From NCBI GenBank assembly GCA_039583695.1, contig JAVKSL010000016.1, positions 1 to 41,585 on the forward strand: 41,585 bases of DNA, written 5' to 3'. Below, piece by piece: positions 1 through 10,560 of this stretch. How positions within the stretch are numbered: position 1 is the first letter of the stretch; each line of letters begins with the position of its first letter. This DNA comes from JAVKSL01 sp039583695. GTDB lineage: Bacteria > Actinomycetota > Acidimicrobiia > Acidimicrobiales > JAJPHD01. The notes under the pieces are model-generated. The model was not told the origin of the DNA. It saw only the letters and a program-made list of their open reading frames with translations, and made no database searches. The position numbers and the translations under genes are program-made.

Positions 1-53
1 GGCCCGCCCAGCCCCGGCCCGCCCGGCCCCGGCTCGCCCAGCCCCGGCCCGCC
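1..53. repeat. 15-bp tandem repeat at the window edge, inside kgd
   Basis: Three and a half copies of a 15-bp unit (GGCCCGCCCAGCCCC with one or two changes per copy) at 1-15, 16-30, 31-45 and 46-53. Read on the minus strand in the kgd frame it encodes a five-residue Pro-Gly-Leu/Pro-Gly-Gly/Glu repeat just after the conserved E1 segment TFSQRHACYVDY. The repeat reaches the window edge, so its true length is unknown. Confidence 0.85.
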
Positions 54-2756
54 TAGGGTGGCCAGCGCAACGTGCTCGCGCCCGGTCCGGTAATCGACGT
101 AGCAGGCGTGGCGCTGGCTGAACGTCCCCCGCCGTGTGTCCTGACCAGCCAGACGCACATCGGTACCCTCCTCCAGCAGCGACCCGAAGGCCAGTGCCTC
201 TGCCAGCGCCCAGTCCACCTCCCCACCTGCAAACATCTGCGCCCTGGCGCCCACCAAGCGCTCCAGCTTGGGGTGCAGCATAAACCCCTCCGGTGCCGAG
301 TGAATCACCGAGGACACCCGCTCCAGCACGCCCAGGCTCACCCCGGTCGGCGGAGCCGCCACCACCTCACCCACGCAGCGGGCCGGCACGCTGGTCGGAT
401 CGGGGGGCACCGAGGACCGGGTCGCTTCGAGAGCCTCTCCCAACCGGGTCGAGAAATCCTCCAGCGCCCGCTCGGCCTCCTCCACGCTGATGTCGCCACG
501 GCTCACCAAGCGCTCGGTGTAGAGCTTGCGGACCGAGCGGTGTCGCTCGATGCGCTCGTACATCTGGGGCTGGGTGAAGCTCGGCTCATCGGCCTCGTTG
601 TGCCCGAAACGGCGGTAGCAGACCATGTCGATGACCACGTCACGGTGGAACGCCTGGCGAAAGCCATAGGCCAGCCGAGCCACCCGCACGCACGCCTCGG
701 GATCGTCCCCGTTGACGTGCAGGATCGGAGCCTGCACCATCTTGGCCACATCGGTCGAGTACGCCGAGGTGTGCCCTTCCTCGGCGAGCGTGGTGAAGCC
801 GAGCTGGTTGTTGATCACCAGGTGAATGGTCCCGCCAGTCCTATATCCCCGCAGGCCGGACAAGTTGAGGGTCTCGGCCACCACCCCCTGTCCCGAGAAC
901 GCCGCGTCCCCGTGCACCAGCACCGCCATGACACTGTCGCGCCCGCCCAGATCCTGCTTGGCCCGCACCATCCCCTCCACCACCGGGTCCACCGCCTCGA
1001 GATGCGAGGGGTTAGACGCCAGGGTCACCGCCACGCCTACCCCGCAACGACCGACGAACTTGCCGAGAGCCCCCCGGTGGTACTTCACGTCCCCCGAACC
1101 CTGCACGCTGTGGGGGTCGATGTGACCCTCGAACTCGTTGAATATCTCGCCGTAGGACTTGCCCACGATGTTGGCCAGCACGTTCAGCCTGCCCCGATGC
1201 GCCATGCCGATCACCACCTCCGCCATCCCACCAGCCCCGGCCAGGTCCAGCAGCGCATCCAGGATAGGAATCGCCGACTCGGCCCCCTCCAATCCGAAGC
1301 GGGTCTGGCCGACGTACTTGGTCTGCAGGAACCGCTCGAACGCCTCGGCCGCGTTGAGCCGGCCCAGGATGTGCAGCTTCTCGTCGGTGGAGGGTGAGGC
1401 CACGCCCCCCTCCACGTGCTCTTGGATCCAGCGCTTCTGGTCCGGCTCGGAGATGTGCATGTACTCGATGCCCACCGTCGCGCAGTAGGCGTCACGCAGG
1501 ATCGCCAGCATGTCCCCCAGCGTCGCCTCCTCGTGACCCCCGAGCCCGTCGCCCAGGAATCGCCGGTCCAGGTCCCACAACGTCAGGCCGTAGGTGGCCG
1601 GGTCCAGCTCGGGGTGCATCCGCGGCGGCAGCGAGGCCAGCGGGTCCAGGTCCGCGATCAGATGCCCCCGCACCCGGTACATGTTGACCAGCTTGCCCAC
1701 GTGGATCTGCTTGAGGTCCCGGGAGCGCCCGTGCTCAACGGCCGGGTTGATGTCGGCCAGCCAGCGCACCGGCTCGTAGGGTACCTCCATCGCCCCGAAG
1801 ATCTCGTGGTAGAAGCCGTCCGCGCCCAGCAACAGGTCGTGCACCCGACCCAGGAACACCCCCGACTCCGCCCCCTGGATCACCCTGTGGTCATAGGTCG
1901 AGGTGAGCGTCACCACCTGGCTCACGCCCATCTCCGCAAGCCAACCCCTGTCCGCGGCCTCGTACTCGGAGGGATAGCTGATGGCCCCCACGCCCACGAT
2001 CAGGCCTTGGCCGGCCATGAGGCGGGGCACCGAGCTGACCGTGCCCAGCGTCCCGGGGTTGGTGAGCGTGACCGTGACACCGGCAAAATCCTCCGGGCTC
2101 AGCCGGTTCCCCCGGACCTTGCGCACCAGCTCCTCGTAGGCCCCGACGAACCCCCTGAAATCCAGCTTGTCCGCATCGCGAACGCACGGTACGACCAGCG
2201 TGCGCGTCCCGTCAGGGCGCACGTGGTCCACAGCCAGGCCGAGGCCGATGTGCTCGGGGCTGAGCACGCCGGGAACGCCGGCCTCGTTCACGAAGCAGCG
2301 GTTCATCGCCGGCACCGCCCGGACCGCCTGAACCACCGCCCAGCCGATCAGGTGCGTGTAGCTGACCTTGCGCCCGGCGCTGCGGGCCATCTGGGCGTTG
2401 ATCATCGCCCGGTTCACCTCGATGAGCTTGGCGGGGACCGTCCGCACGCTGGTGGCGGTGGGAACACCCAGGCTGGCCTCCATGTTGGTTGCCACCCGCG
2501 CGGCGGCTCCCCTAAGTGGAGTGGCCCCTTTCGAGGAATACTGCCCAGTGCCCGGTCCCCCGCTGCGCCCACCAACCGCTCGCGCGCCCGGTCGGTAGTC
2601 GGCGAAGAACTCCCGCCAGCTCTGGCTCACCGAAGCCGGGTCGGCCAGGTACGCCTCGTACATGTCGTCGACCAACCAGGCGTTGGCGCCGAAGGCACCA
2701 CCCTCTGGGGGCAGGGCCCCCCGGTACCCCCCCGAACGCGAACCGCTGACACTCAT
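1..2756 (-). CDS. kgd: Multifunctional 2-oxoglutarate decarboxylase/dehydrogenase (E2-E1 fusion), 3' end missing
   Basis: Thiamine-diphosphate enzyme of the TCA cycle that decarboxylates 2-oxoglutarate. The mycobacterial Kgd type fuses an E2-like acyltransferase domain to an E1 domain. I translated the minus strand from ATG 2756, and the frame agreed at every point checked down to position 1 (about 918 codons; the M. tuberculosis protein is about 1230, so roughly 300 C-terminal residues lie outside). The N terminus has the short E1o helper segment (NAWLVDDMYEAYLADPASVS). The E2 domain has TYDHRVIQGAESG with the catalytic His near residue 290. E1 motifs follow: HRGRLNVLANI, NPSHLEAVDPV, HGDAAFSGQG (Asp near 617), INNQLGFTT and GHNEADEP (near 718). 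After TFSQRHACYVDY the frame runs into a Gly/Pro repeat. It follows the sigma gene with a 43-nt gap and has only a weak Shine-Dalgarno sequence (GAAG). Confidence 0.95.
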   Translation of the reverse strand, partial: MSVSGSRSGGYRGALPPEGGAFGANAWLVDDMYEAYLADPASVSQSWREFFADYRPGARAVGGRSGGPGTGQYSSKGATPLRGAAARVATNMEASLGVPTATSVRTVPAKLIEVNRAMINAQMARSAGRKVSYTHLIGWAVVQAVRAVPAMNRCFVNEAGVPGVLSPEHIGLGLAVDHVRPDGTRTLVVPCVRDADKLDFRGFVGAYEELVRKVRGNRLSPEDFAGVTVTLTNPGTLGTVSSVPRLMAGQGLIVGVGAISYPSEYEAADRGWLAEMGVSQVVTLTSTYDHRVIQGAESGVFLGRVHDLLLGADGFYHEIFGAMEVPYEPVRWLADINPAVEHGRSRDLKQIHVGKLVNMYRVRGHLIADLDPLASLPPRMHPELDPATYGLTLWDLDRRFLGDGLGGHEEATLGDMLAILRDAYCATVGIEYMHISEPDQKRWIQEHVEGGVASPSTDEKLHILGRLNAAEAFERFLQTKYVGQTRFGLEGAESAIPILDALLDLAGAGGMAEVVIGMAHRGRLNVLANIVGKSYGEIFNEFEGHIDPHSVQGSGDVKYHRGALGKFVGRCGVGVAVTLASNPSHLEAVDPVVEGMVRAKQDLGGRDSVMAVLVHGDAAFSGQGVVAETLNLSGLRGYRTGGTIHLVINNQLGFTTLAEEGHTSAYSTDVAKMVQAPILHVNGDDPEACVRVARLAYGFRQAFHRDVVIDMVCYRRFGHNEADEPSFTQPQMYERIERHRSVRKLYTERLVSRGDISVEEAERALEDFSTRLGEALEATRSSVPPDPTSVPARCVGEVVAAPPTGVSLGVLERVSSVIHSAPEGFMLHPKLERLVGARAQMFAGGEVDWALAEALAFGSLLEEGTDVRLAGQDTRRGTFSQRHACYVDYRTGREHVALATLGGPGLGEPGPGGPGLGG

Positions 2757-2770
2757 CGGCTTCAATGCTA

Positions 2771-2786
2771 AGCCCTCGGGAGGGCT
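2771..2786 (-). terminator. Small hairpin between the sigma gene and kgd
   Basis: Perfect inverted repeat AGCCCT-CGGG-AGGGCT in the 43-nt spacer between the sigma gene stop (2800) and the kgd start (2756). No T-run follows on the minus strand, so this may attenuate or process a joint transcript rather than end it. Confidence 0.3.
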
Positions 2787-2799
2787 GGCCCCCCGGGGC

Positions 2800-3693
2800 T
2801 TACGCGGCGGGGGCCTCCAGGCCGGGGGCGTCCAGCAGCCTCGCCAGAGCGGTGGCCTCGACCTGGCGGGCCCGGCGGGGGCCTATGCCCAACGCCTTGG
2901 CGGTAGCCTCGAGCGAGGCAGGCTCACCACTGTCGAGCCCGAAGCGCAACCGGATCACGGCCCTCTCCATCGGCTCCAGGGAGTCGACCGCCTCGTGAAG
3001 CCGCTCCAGGGCGAGCCTGGCACCGACCTCCTCCTCCACGCTCGTGGCAGGCGCCTCAACCAGCTCCCCCAGGCTGGTCTCCGCGTCGGGGCCCACCGGC
3101 TGGTCCAGGCTGGCCACCACGCGCGCAGCCTGGCGGGCGTCGTCCAGCTGGGCATACGACACGCCAGCCGTTGCCACCAGCTCCTCGTCGGTAGGAGGCC
3201 GACCCAGCTCAGCAGCCAGCTCACGGGCAGAGACGTCGATGCGGCGCGCCCGCTCAGCGGCCTCCATCGGGACCCGGATCGTCTGGCCGTGGTTGTGGAC
3301 CGCGCGCTGGAGCGCCTGGCGCACCCACCAGGTGGCGTAGGTGGAGAAGCGGAACCCCCGCCGCCAGTCGAACTTCTCCACTGCCCGGATCAGGCCGAAG
3401 GTCCCCTCTTGGATCAGGTCCGGAAAGTCGACTCCCCGATCCTGGTACCTGCGGGCCCAGTGGACCACGAGGCGAAGGTTGGCGGCGATCATCGCCCGCT
3501 TGGCCTCCTCGTCACCCGCCTGGACACGCTTCGCCAAGGCAACCTGCTCGTCAGGAGTCAGCAACGGGTGCTGGGCCAGGTCATCAAGGAATAGCCGCAC
3601 CGTGTCGACGTTGACGCCGACGCCGCTGCGGTCACCCGTGCCCGAGTCCCCTGCGGCCCGGACCGTTCGGTCGGCCACCTGGGTCTTGCTCAC
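2800..3693 (-). CDS. Sigma-70 family RNA polymerase sigma factor (RpoD/SigB-like, group 1 or 2)
   Basis: Directs RNA polymerase core to promoters. From GTG 3693 the protein has 297 residues. It shows region 1.2 (DTVRLFLDDLAQHPLLTPDE), region 2 (AANLRLVVHWARRYQ, DLIQEGTFGLIRAVEKFDWR, FSTYATWWVRQALQRAV), region 3 (IRVPMEAAERARRI) and region 4 (ALDSLEPMERAVIRLRFGLD type). The final helix-turn-helix (EATAKALGIGPRRARQVEATAL) departs from the usual GVSRERVRQIE form. The frame is open far upstream, but that part overlaps the divergent lon promoter and is not sigma-like. GTG 3705 is an equally possible start; a GAGGAGG motif lies directly before it, which is too close for 3705 and a little far for 3693. 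Probably a group 2 (stress or alternative primary) factor, because region 1.1 is absent. Confidence 0.88.
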   Translation of the reverse strand: MSKTQVADRTVRAAGDSGTGDRSGVGVNVDTVRLFLDDLAQHPLLTPDEQVALAKRVQAGDEEAKRAMIAANLRLVVHWARRYQDRGVDFPDLIQEGTFGLIRAVEKFDWRRGFRFSTYATWWVRQALQRAVHNHGQTIRVPMEAAERARRIDVSARELAAELGRPPTDEELVATAGVSYAQLDDARQAARVVASLDQPVGPDAETSLGELVEAPATSVEEEVGARLALERLHEAVDSLEPMERAVIRLRFGLDSGEPASLEATAKALGIGPRRARQVEATALARLLDAPGLEAPAA

Positions 3694-3868
3694 CGTAGCG
3701 ATCACTCCTCCTCGTTGTTCAACTGATGATGCATAGTCGATCTTGTCACCAAATAACGCACTGCGCAACCCCTTTCTTCCCAAATCTTGATCTTTTGACC
3801 CTCGAACAGGCCCTCTGGTTGCATCCGATCCAGGACTGGGCCGGGAACAAGCTCGCCCCATCATAGGT

Positions 3869-3889
3869 TGTGAGTGGTGTCTACTCAAG
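3869..3889 (+). promoter_or_regulatory. HAIR-like HspR operator upstream of lon
   Basis: TGTGAGT-N7-ACTCAAG. The HAIR consensus bound by the heat-shock repressor HspR is CTTGAGT-N7-ACTCAAG; the right half matches 7 of 7 and the left half 5 of 7, with exactly the 7-nt spacer. It ends 15 nt before the lon start codon. HspR control of lon through HAIR is known in Streptomyces, so this is strong positional support. No hspR gene is in the window. Confidence 0.7.
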
Positions 3890-3904
3890 ATTTCGAGGTG
3901 CGAT

Positions 3905-6283
<2,379 letters not shown>

Positions 6284-6442
6284 CAAGCCCAGGCCCACTT
6301 CCCCATATGTGGGCGCCACGCCTTGACACCTGCCAGATTCAGGTGTACGCAAGCGCCATGAACCACAACGCTCTGCCCCGGCTTCCACCCGTTGAACAAG
6401 CCTCGCCCGCCGTCGAAACCGGCATAGGCTGAGGTTGTCGCC

Positions 6443-6967
6443 ATGTGGGAGCCGGCGGTGGAGGCCGTGGGTACTGGCCTGGCCGGGCTATCTATAGCGA
6501 CTGGAGGCGTCATAGCCCTGGCACGCTACGTCTGTGGTGTGCGGCTTGACCTTGAGCTTACATGCAATGCGATGGCAGTTAATACTACCATTCTTTTGGC
6601 AGCCAAGATCAAGCTCAAATCAAGTAGTTACCGCCGGCTGCTCCTGGCTCCAGAGAAGGCGAGCGACCACGACTCAACTTCTGGCTTCACCGTTGCGAGG
6701 GAGGTCCTCGCAGTCCCAGGTTCAGAAAGGCTCTCGTACGGGGAGTCTGTCCCAAAGATCGCCGTGTTCGAGGGAGAGAAGGTAGAACCAGGTGAGACCG
6801 TCACCGATGCCGCCGAGATGCTTTTCCGACGACGACCCCCAGCTGACGATCTGCTTGGCTACGAGGTTCGCGTCGCAGTGAGCATACAGGTTCCCAGCCT
6901 TCGTGTATGGCACCGCGAGCCCCGTATCTATCAGGATCGATTGTTCGTTCCACGACCGCCGCTATGA
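6443..6967 (+). CDS. Hypothetical protein with N-terminal hydrophobic segment
   Basis: 174 residues. I do not recognise the family. The first 30 residues (GTGLAGLSIATGGVIALARYV) form one likely membrane or signal segment. The rest is soluble-looking, with a basic stretch (KIKLKSSSYRRLLLAPEK) and an acidic middle (EGEKVEPGETVTDAAEMLF). ATG 6443 follows TAGGCT (6425-6430) and a GAGG. Base composition is lower in G+C than in lon, with more A/T at third positions, and the IS607-type gene is near by, so it may have been acquired. It stands alone: 159 nt after lon with no clear operon partner. Confidence 0.55.
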   Translation: MWEPAVEAVGTGLAGLSIATGGVIALARYVCGVRLDLELTCNAMAVNTTILLAAKIKLKSSSYRRLLLAPEKASDHDSTSGFTVAREVLAVPGSERLSYGESVPKIAVFEGEKVEPGETVTDAAEMLFRRRPPADDLLGYEVRVAVSIQVPSLRVWHREPRIYQDRLFVPRPPL

Positions 6968-6974
6968 TTACCTC

Positions 6975-7115
6975 ATGATCAGGCACGATGAGACCTCCGC
7001 CAAGGGTCTGATGGACGACTTTCTGAAGGAAGCAGGCCCGCGAAGCTCAGTGGCACCCAGCTGGAGAGAATCGGTTCCGGTGACCAGCGAGATCGACCCC
7101 AACCACAGGGACTGA
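6975..7115 (+). CDS. Possible small protein (46 aa)
   Basis: Short frame beginning at ATG 6975 (MIRHDETSAKGLMDDFLKEA), 7 nt after the preceding gene. There is no clear Shine-Dalgarno sequence and no recognised motif. The N-terminal half reads like an amphipathic helix. The only support is its position directly behind the preceding frame and its similar low-GC composition. Confidence 0.28.
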   Translation: MIRHDETSAKGLMDDFLKEAGPRSSVAPSWRESVPVTSEIDPNHRD

Positions 7116-7291
7116 GCTGGGCATAGCCACCAGACCGACTAGCGCTCTGTCCTACAGGAACGACCAGCCGAGCCCCTAGACCGTTGACCCTCGCCCGCAG
7201 GCTCCGGCGTTCGGCCATGAGGTTGCGGAGGCGAGCTGCCAGGTGTCCTCCGATGTCTGGCTCCCGTCGGGAGATGGCACGCTCCTTGGCG
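7116..7291 (-). other. Spacer behind the IS607-type gene; possible coding remnant
   Basis: In the minus strand one frame stays open across this stretch and on to 6979. It reads as a charged helical segment (HLAARLRNLMAERRSLRARV). A TnpB gene would be expected here in a complete IS607 element, but I see no TnpB motifs (no DRNA-, HNKSR- or zinc-ribbon-like sequence). It is best read as non-coding or decayed. Confidence 0.25.
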
Positions 7292-7945
7292 TCACAGGCG
7301 GTGCGGGCTCACGGGCTCCATCTTCGGCCGTGGCTGTGACACTTTGGATGCCGCCGACAGGGCCATTGGCCCCACGTTGTTCTTGGCACAGCGCAGCGCC
7401 TTCTCTGCCCGATTGCGGGCCGAGCGGCGGCCGTAGAGCCGGACGCAGAAGCTCGTCAACACCTCGGTCATATCCCGCACCAGGTCGTCGTCGACCTCGC
7501 CTGTGTCGATCACCACCAGGCGGCGCCCGTGGGCCGACAACGCTGCTTCGACCAGCTCTGCGTTCATGCGGGCCAGGCGATCCCGGTGCTCGACCACGAC
7601 CGTAGTGACCAGGGGGTCGGCTAAGAGGCGGCGCAGCTTCGACCGCGAGCCATTCATGCCCGAACCGACTTCGGCTTCCACCCGGGCCACCCGATGCCCG
7701 GTCTTTGCCGCCCACTCGCTCAGCCGTGCCACCTGTCGGTCGAGGTCCGCTCGCTGGTCATGCGAGGACACCCGTGCGTAGAGCCCGAGGGCGGTCGTGG
7801 GTTGCTCGATCGCCGAGTCAGGACAGACCAGGATGGTCCGCTCGTTCACCCGGACCGCCGGCACCGGGAGCGTGCCGGCGTGGAACCACCGGTAGGCGGT
7901 CTGGGGATGGATGCCCTGTCGTCGTGCCCACTCAGTCAAGTTCAC
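7292..7945 (-). CDS. tnpA: IS607-family serine recombinase/transposase TnpA
   Basis: Serine recombinase that moves IS607-type elements through a circular intermediate. The 217-residue protein begins with a MerR-like DNA-binding helix-turn-helix (NLTEWARRQGIHPQTAYRWF), followed by a resolvase domain with the nucleophile region YARVSSHDQRADLDRQVARL, the conserved VVEHRDRLAR, and the family's C-terminal VLTSFCVRLYGRRSARNRAE. The start is GTG 7945, with TAGGAT at 7957-7952 (minus strand) and a 6-nt spacer: a leaderless arrangement. No TnpB follows. IS607 elements lack terminal inverted repeats, so the ends cannot be placed. The catalytic domain looks intact. Confidence 0.9.
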   Translation of the reverse strand: MNLTEWARRQGIHPQTAYRWFHAGTLPVPAVRVNERTILVCPDSAIEQPTTALGLYARVSSHDQRADLDRQVARLSEWAAKTGHRVARVEAEVGSGMNGSRSKLRRLLADPLVTTVVVEHRDRLARMNAELVEAALSAHGRRLVVIDTGEVDDDLVRDMTEVLTSFCVRLYGRRSARNRAEKALRCAKNNVGPMALSAASKVSQPRPKMEPVSPHRL

Positions 7946-7951
7946 CGGCCC

Positions 7952-7957
7952 ATCCTA
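7952..7957 (-). promoter_or_regulatory. -10 box for the IS607-type gene (leaderless)
   Basis: TAGGAT on the minus strand, 6 nt before GTG 7945. The same TANNNT-to-start geometry appears at 8141, 11551 and 23808. No convincing -35 is seen. Confidence 0.4.
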
Positions 7958-8128
7958 TCCCTCGTACAAAAGTATGTGATGTATCACTCAGTAATAAGTA
8001 CAGCAGTCTCTAACCCCCTTCGCGGCCAGGCACAGGTCGTCGGGGCCGCTACACCTGCATCCGCGGCATACGCCTACTACAAGCCTTCGACCGGGCTGAG
8101 GTGGTGTTCTCGCCCGCTCCGGCTGCGG

Positions 8129-8134
8129 TATCGT
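8129..8134 (+). promoter_or_regulatory. -10 box of the LolA-like gene (leaderless)
   Basis: TATCGT followed by 6 nt and then GTG 8141. No Shine-Dalgarno sequence can be fitted in the 6-nt spacer, so transcription probably starts at or next to the start codon. Confidence 0.4.
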
Positions 8135-8140
8135 GATGGG

Positions 8141-9616
8141 GTGACATCCCCCCAGATACCCGCCAGCGGCCCCCGCTCGGTCTCGGGCCGGTGGCGGTGG
8201 CTGGTTCCTCCTGTGCTGGCCGGGGTGGTCGTGGCTGGCGCGCTGGTGATCCCGGAGGCGGCCTCGGCGAGCGGGCGGCCGTCGCTCAAGGCGATCACCC
8301 CCGCGGCTCTGGTGGCCAAGGTGCTCACCAGCCACGTGAGCACCTTGTCGGGCACCTTGAGCCTGACTGCGAACCTGGGGCTCGGTGACCTGTCGGGCCT
8401 CGCTGGCGATGGCGTCAACCCCCTTAGCTTGCTCAGCGGGACCCACACCGCCCAGGTCTTCTACGACGGCCCCTCCAGGATCCGGGTGGCCGTGCCCGCC
8501 GGGAATGGTGAGGACGACCTCGTCATGAACGGCAACACCATCTACCTGTGGCAGAGCGGCCCGTACACGGTCACCAAGATCGTCCTGCCCGCACCGGGGA
8601 CCCAGAGCGTCCTGGCGATCCCGCACATCCCCACGATCCAGGGACTCCACTCGGTCGGCTGCGCCGGGGTCTCTTTGGCCAAGGGCCACGCCGTGAGCCA
8701 CTGCGCCCCCGTGCCCCCGCCGATCCAGCCTTCGCTGACAGCACCGGCCGTGCCCCGCCCGCCGCCGATCGCCGGAAAGTCCGTCAGCCCGGCAAGGCAC
8801 CACGCGCTGCGGGTTGGGCCGATCCCGGGCGGCGTCCTCCCGATCGCCCCCATGATGCCGCCCACGCCCGCCCAGATCGCGGCGAAGCTCCTGGCCCACA
8901 TCGGCCCCACGACCGCAGTGAAGGTGGCCACCACCGCCTTCGTGGCCGGGCGGGCGGTATACCAGCTGGTCCTGTCACCCCGCACTGCCAAGAGCCTGAT
9001 CGGCCAGATCGTGCTCAGCGTGGATGCCGCCACCGGTCTTCCCCTGCGCGTCCAGGTGGTCCCCCGCGGCAGCACGGCGGCCGTGCTCACCTACGGATTC
9101 ACCAAGATCAGCTATGCCACCCCGGCGGCCTCCAACTTCGACTTCACCCCCCCCAAGGGTGCCAAGGTGACCACGATCAACCCCATGGCCGCGCTCAGCG
9201 GGCCCGGCGGGCTCAGCCCGTCGCTGGGAGTCAGCCCGACCACCCCGCAGGGCTCGATCACCAGCGTCAACGGATCGTGCCCGGCCTTGTGCCACCAAGT
9301 GCTCACCCAAGTGATCGGGAGGCCCAGTTCCCAAACGCCGCGCATCGTGGGCAACGGGTGGGCGACGGTGGTGGTGATCCCGGCTCCGCTGTTGGGAACG
9401 TTCGCCAAGATGACCCCGCCAGGGAACACGAAGGCGGCGGCCCACGCCGCGCTCAACTCCTTCCTGAGCTCGGGGACACCCCTCAGCGGGACCTGGGGCA
9501 AGGGCCATCTGATCCACACCGCCCTGTTGAACGTGCTGGCCCTCACAGACGGGCCCATCCTGGTTGGGGCGGTGACCCCGGCCACCCTCGAGGCAGCAGC
9601 CGCGCACGCGCACTGA
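8141..9616 (+). CDS. Secreted LolA-like (outer-membrane lipoprotein-sorting type) protein
   Basis: 491 residues from GTG 8141. The start has an N-terminal signal peptide (basic RWRW, then WLVPPVLAGVVVAGALVIP, with cleavage near ASA). The body has the LolA/DUF2092-like beta-sheet pattern seen in actinobacterial proteins: KVLTSHVSTLSGTLSL, then VFYDGPSRIRVAVP and LVMNGNTIYLW. Further on come VDAATGLPLRVQVVP and the C-terminal NFDFTPPKGAKV. A Pro-rich linker (about residues 185-245) splits the fold. Only 2 nt separate its stop from the ATPase gene, so the secreted protein and the ABC transporter are co-transcribed and probably work together at the cell surface. The transported molecule is unknown. 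Confidence 0.75.
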   Translation: MTSPQIPASGPRSVSGRWRWLVPPVLAGVVVAGALVIPEAASASGRPSLKAITPAALVAKVLTSHVSTLSGTLSLTANLGLGDLSGLAGDGVNPLSLLSGTHTAQVFYDGPSRIRVAVPAGNGEDDLVMNGNTIYLWQSGPYTVTKIVLPAPGTQSVLAIPHIPTIQGLHSVGCAGVSLAKGHAVSHCAPVPPPIQPSLTAPAVPRPPPIAGKSVSPARHHALRVGPIPGGVLPIAPMMPPTPAQIAAKLLAHIGPTTAVKVATTAFVAGRAVYQLVLSPRTAKSLIGQIVLSVDAATGLPLRVQVVPRGSTAAVLTYGFTKISYATPAASNFDFTPPKGAKVTTINPMAALSGPGGLSPSLGVSPTTPQGSITSVNGSCPALCHQVLTQVIGRPSSQTPRIVGNGWATVVVIPAPLLGTFAKMTPPGNTKAAAHAALNSFLSSGTPLSGTWGKGHLIHTALLNVLALTDGPILVGAVTPATLEAAAAHAH

Positions 9617-9618
9617 GC

Positions 9619-10560
9619 GTGAACCTGGCGATCCAGACAACGGGGCTCACCAAGCGCTTCGGTCACCAGACCGTGGTGGACAGCGTGAACCTGGCGGTGC
9701 CCGAGGGCTCGGTGTTCGGATTCTTGGGGCCCAACGGGTCGGGCAAGACCACCACCATCAGGATGCTGCTCGGGCTGGCTTTCGCCAACTCGGGGCGGAT
9801 CGAGCTGCTCGGCCACGAGATTCCCCGCGAGGCCGCCCTGGCGCTGCCCGAGGTCGGAGCGCTGGTGGAGGGCCCGGGGTTCTACCCGTTCCTGTCGGCA
9901 CGAGCGAACCTGGTGAGGATCGACGAGGTGGGACCGCACCCGCTGGCCCGCGCGCGTGCCAGCCGCAGGGATCGAGTGGACACGGCGCTGGGGCGAGTCG
10001 GTCTCAGTTCAGCGTCTGAGAAGCGATACCGGCAATACTCGTTGGGCATGCGCCAGCGGCTGGCCATCGCCGCCGCCCTCCTGCGACCCACCCGCCTGCT
10101 GGTGCTGGACGAGCCCACCAACGGGCTCGACCCCCAGGGGATGCGGGAGGTGAGGGCGCTCATCAGGGACCTCGCCGGGGACGGGATGACCGTGTTCGTG
10201 TCCAGCCACCTGCTCTCGGAGGTGGAGCAGATCTGCACCGACGCCGCCGTCCTGTCGGTCGGCAGGGTGGTGGCCCAGGGGCCGCTGGAGTCGTTGCGCG
10301 GCGCCCAGGCCCGGGTCCTGCGGGTGGAGACCGCCGACACGTCGGCCGCGCTGGCAGTGCTGTCTGCGATGCCCGGGGTGGGGGCAACGGCGCTGGTGGG
10401 CGGTGTGGTCGAGGCCACGCTGGCCGGTGCCGAGCCCGAGGAGTGCACCGCCGCGCTCGTGGGCGCGGGCGTGGGTGTCCGCTCGCTCGTGTCGGTGGCG
10501 CCAAGCCTGGAGGACACCTTCGTGGCGCTCACCGGTGAGGGCTTCGATGTCGCCGGCTGA
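9619..10560 (+). CDS. ABC transporter ATP-binding protein
   Basis: 313 residues from GTG 9619. Walker A is GPNGSGKT (37-44), the signature loop is YSLGMRQRL (from about 140; the usual LSGGQ is replaced by SLGM, common in this subfamily), and Walker B is LLVLDEPTNGLDP (about 161-173). The switch His is in VFVSSHLLSE. The C-terminal roughly 90 residues match the regulatory tail of CcmA/DrrA-like exporters. The stop overlaps the permease start by 14 nt, indicating translational coupling. It energises the adjacent permease; likely an exporter with unknown substrate. Confidence 0.93.
   Translation: MNLAIQTTGLTKRFGHQTVVDSVNLAVPEGSVFGFLGPNGSGKTTTIRMLLGLAFANSGRIELLGHEIPREAALALPEVGALVEGPGFYPFLSARANLVRIDEVGPHPLARARASRRDRVDTALGRVGLSSASEKRYRQYSLGMRQRLAIAAALLRPTRLLVLDEPTNGLDPQGMREVRALIRDLAGDGMTVFVSSHLLSEVEQICTDAAVLSVGRVVAQGPLESLRGAQARVLRVETADTSAALAVLSAMPGVGATALVGGVVEATLAGAEPEECTAALVGAGVGVRSLVSVAPSLEDTFVALTGEGFDVAG

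Noticed and set aside
72..2771. Long plus-strand open frames opposite kgd
   Set aside because: Rich in His, Arg and Pro with no motifs; they are mirror frames of the high-GC kgd gene, whose minus-strand translation has all family motifs.
3796..3824. TTGACC as a -35 box for lon
   Set aside because: No acceptable -10 box lies 16-19 nt downstream, so it was not reported as a promoter.
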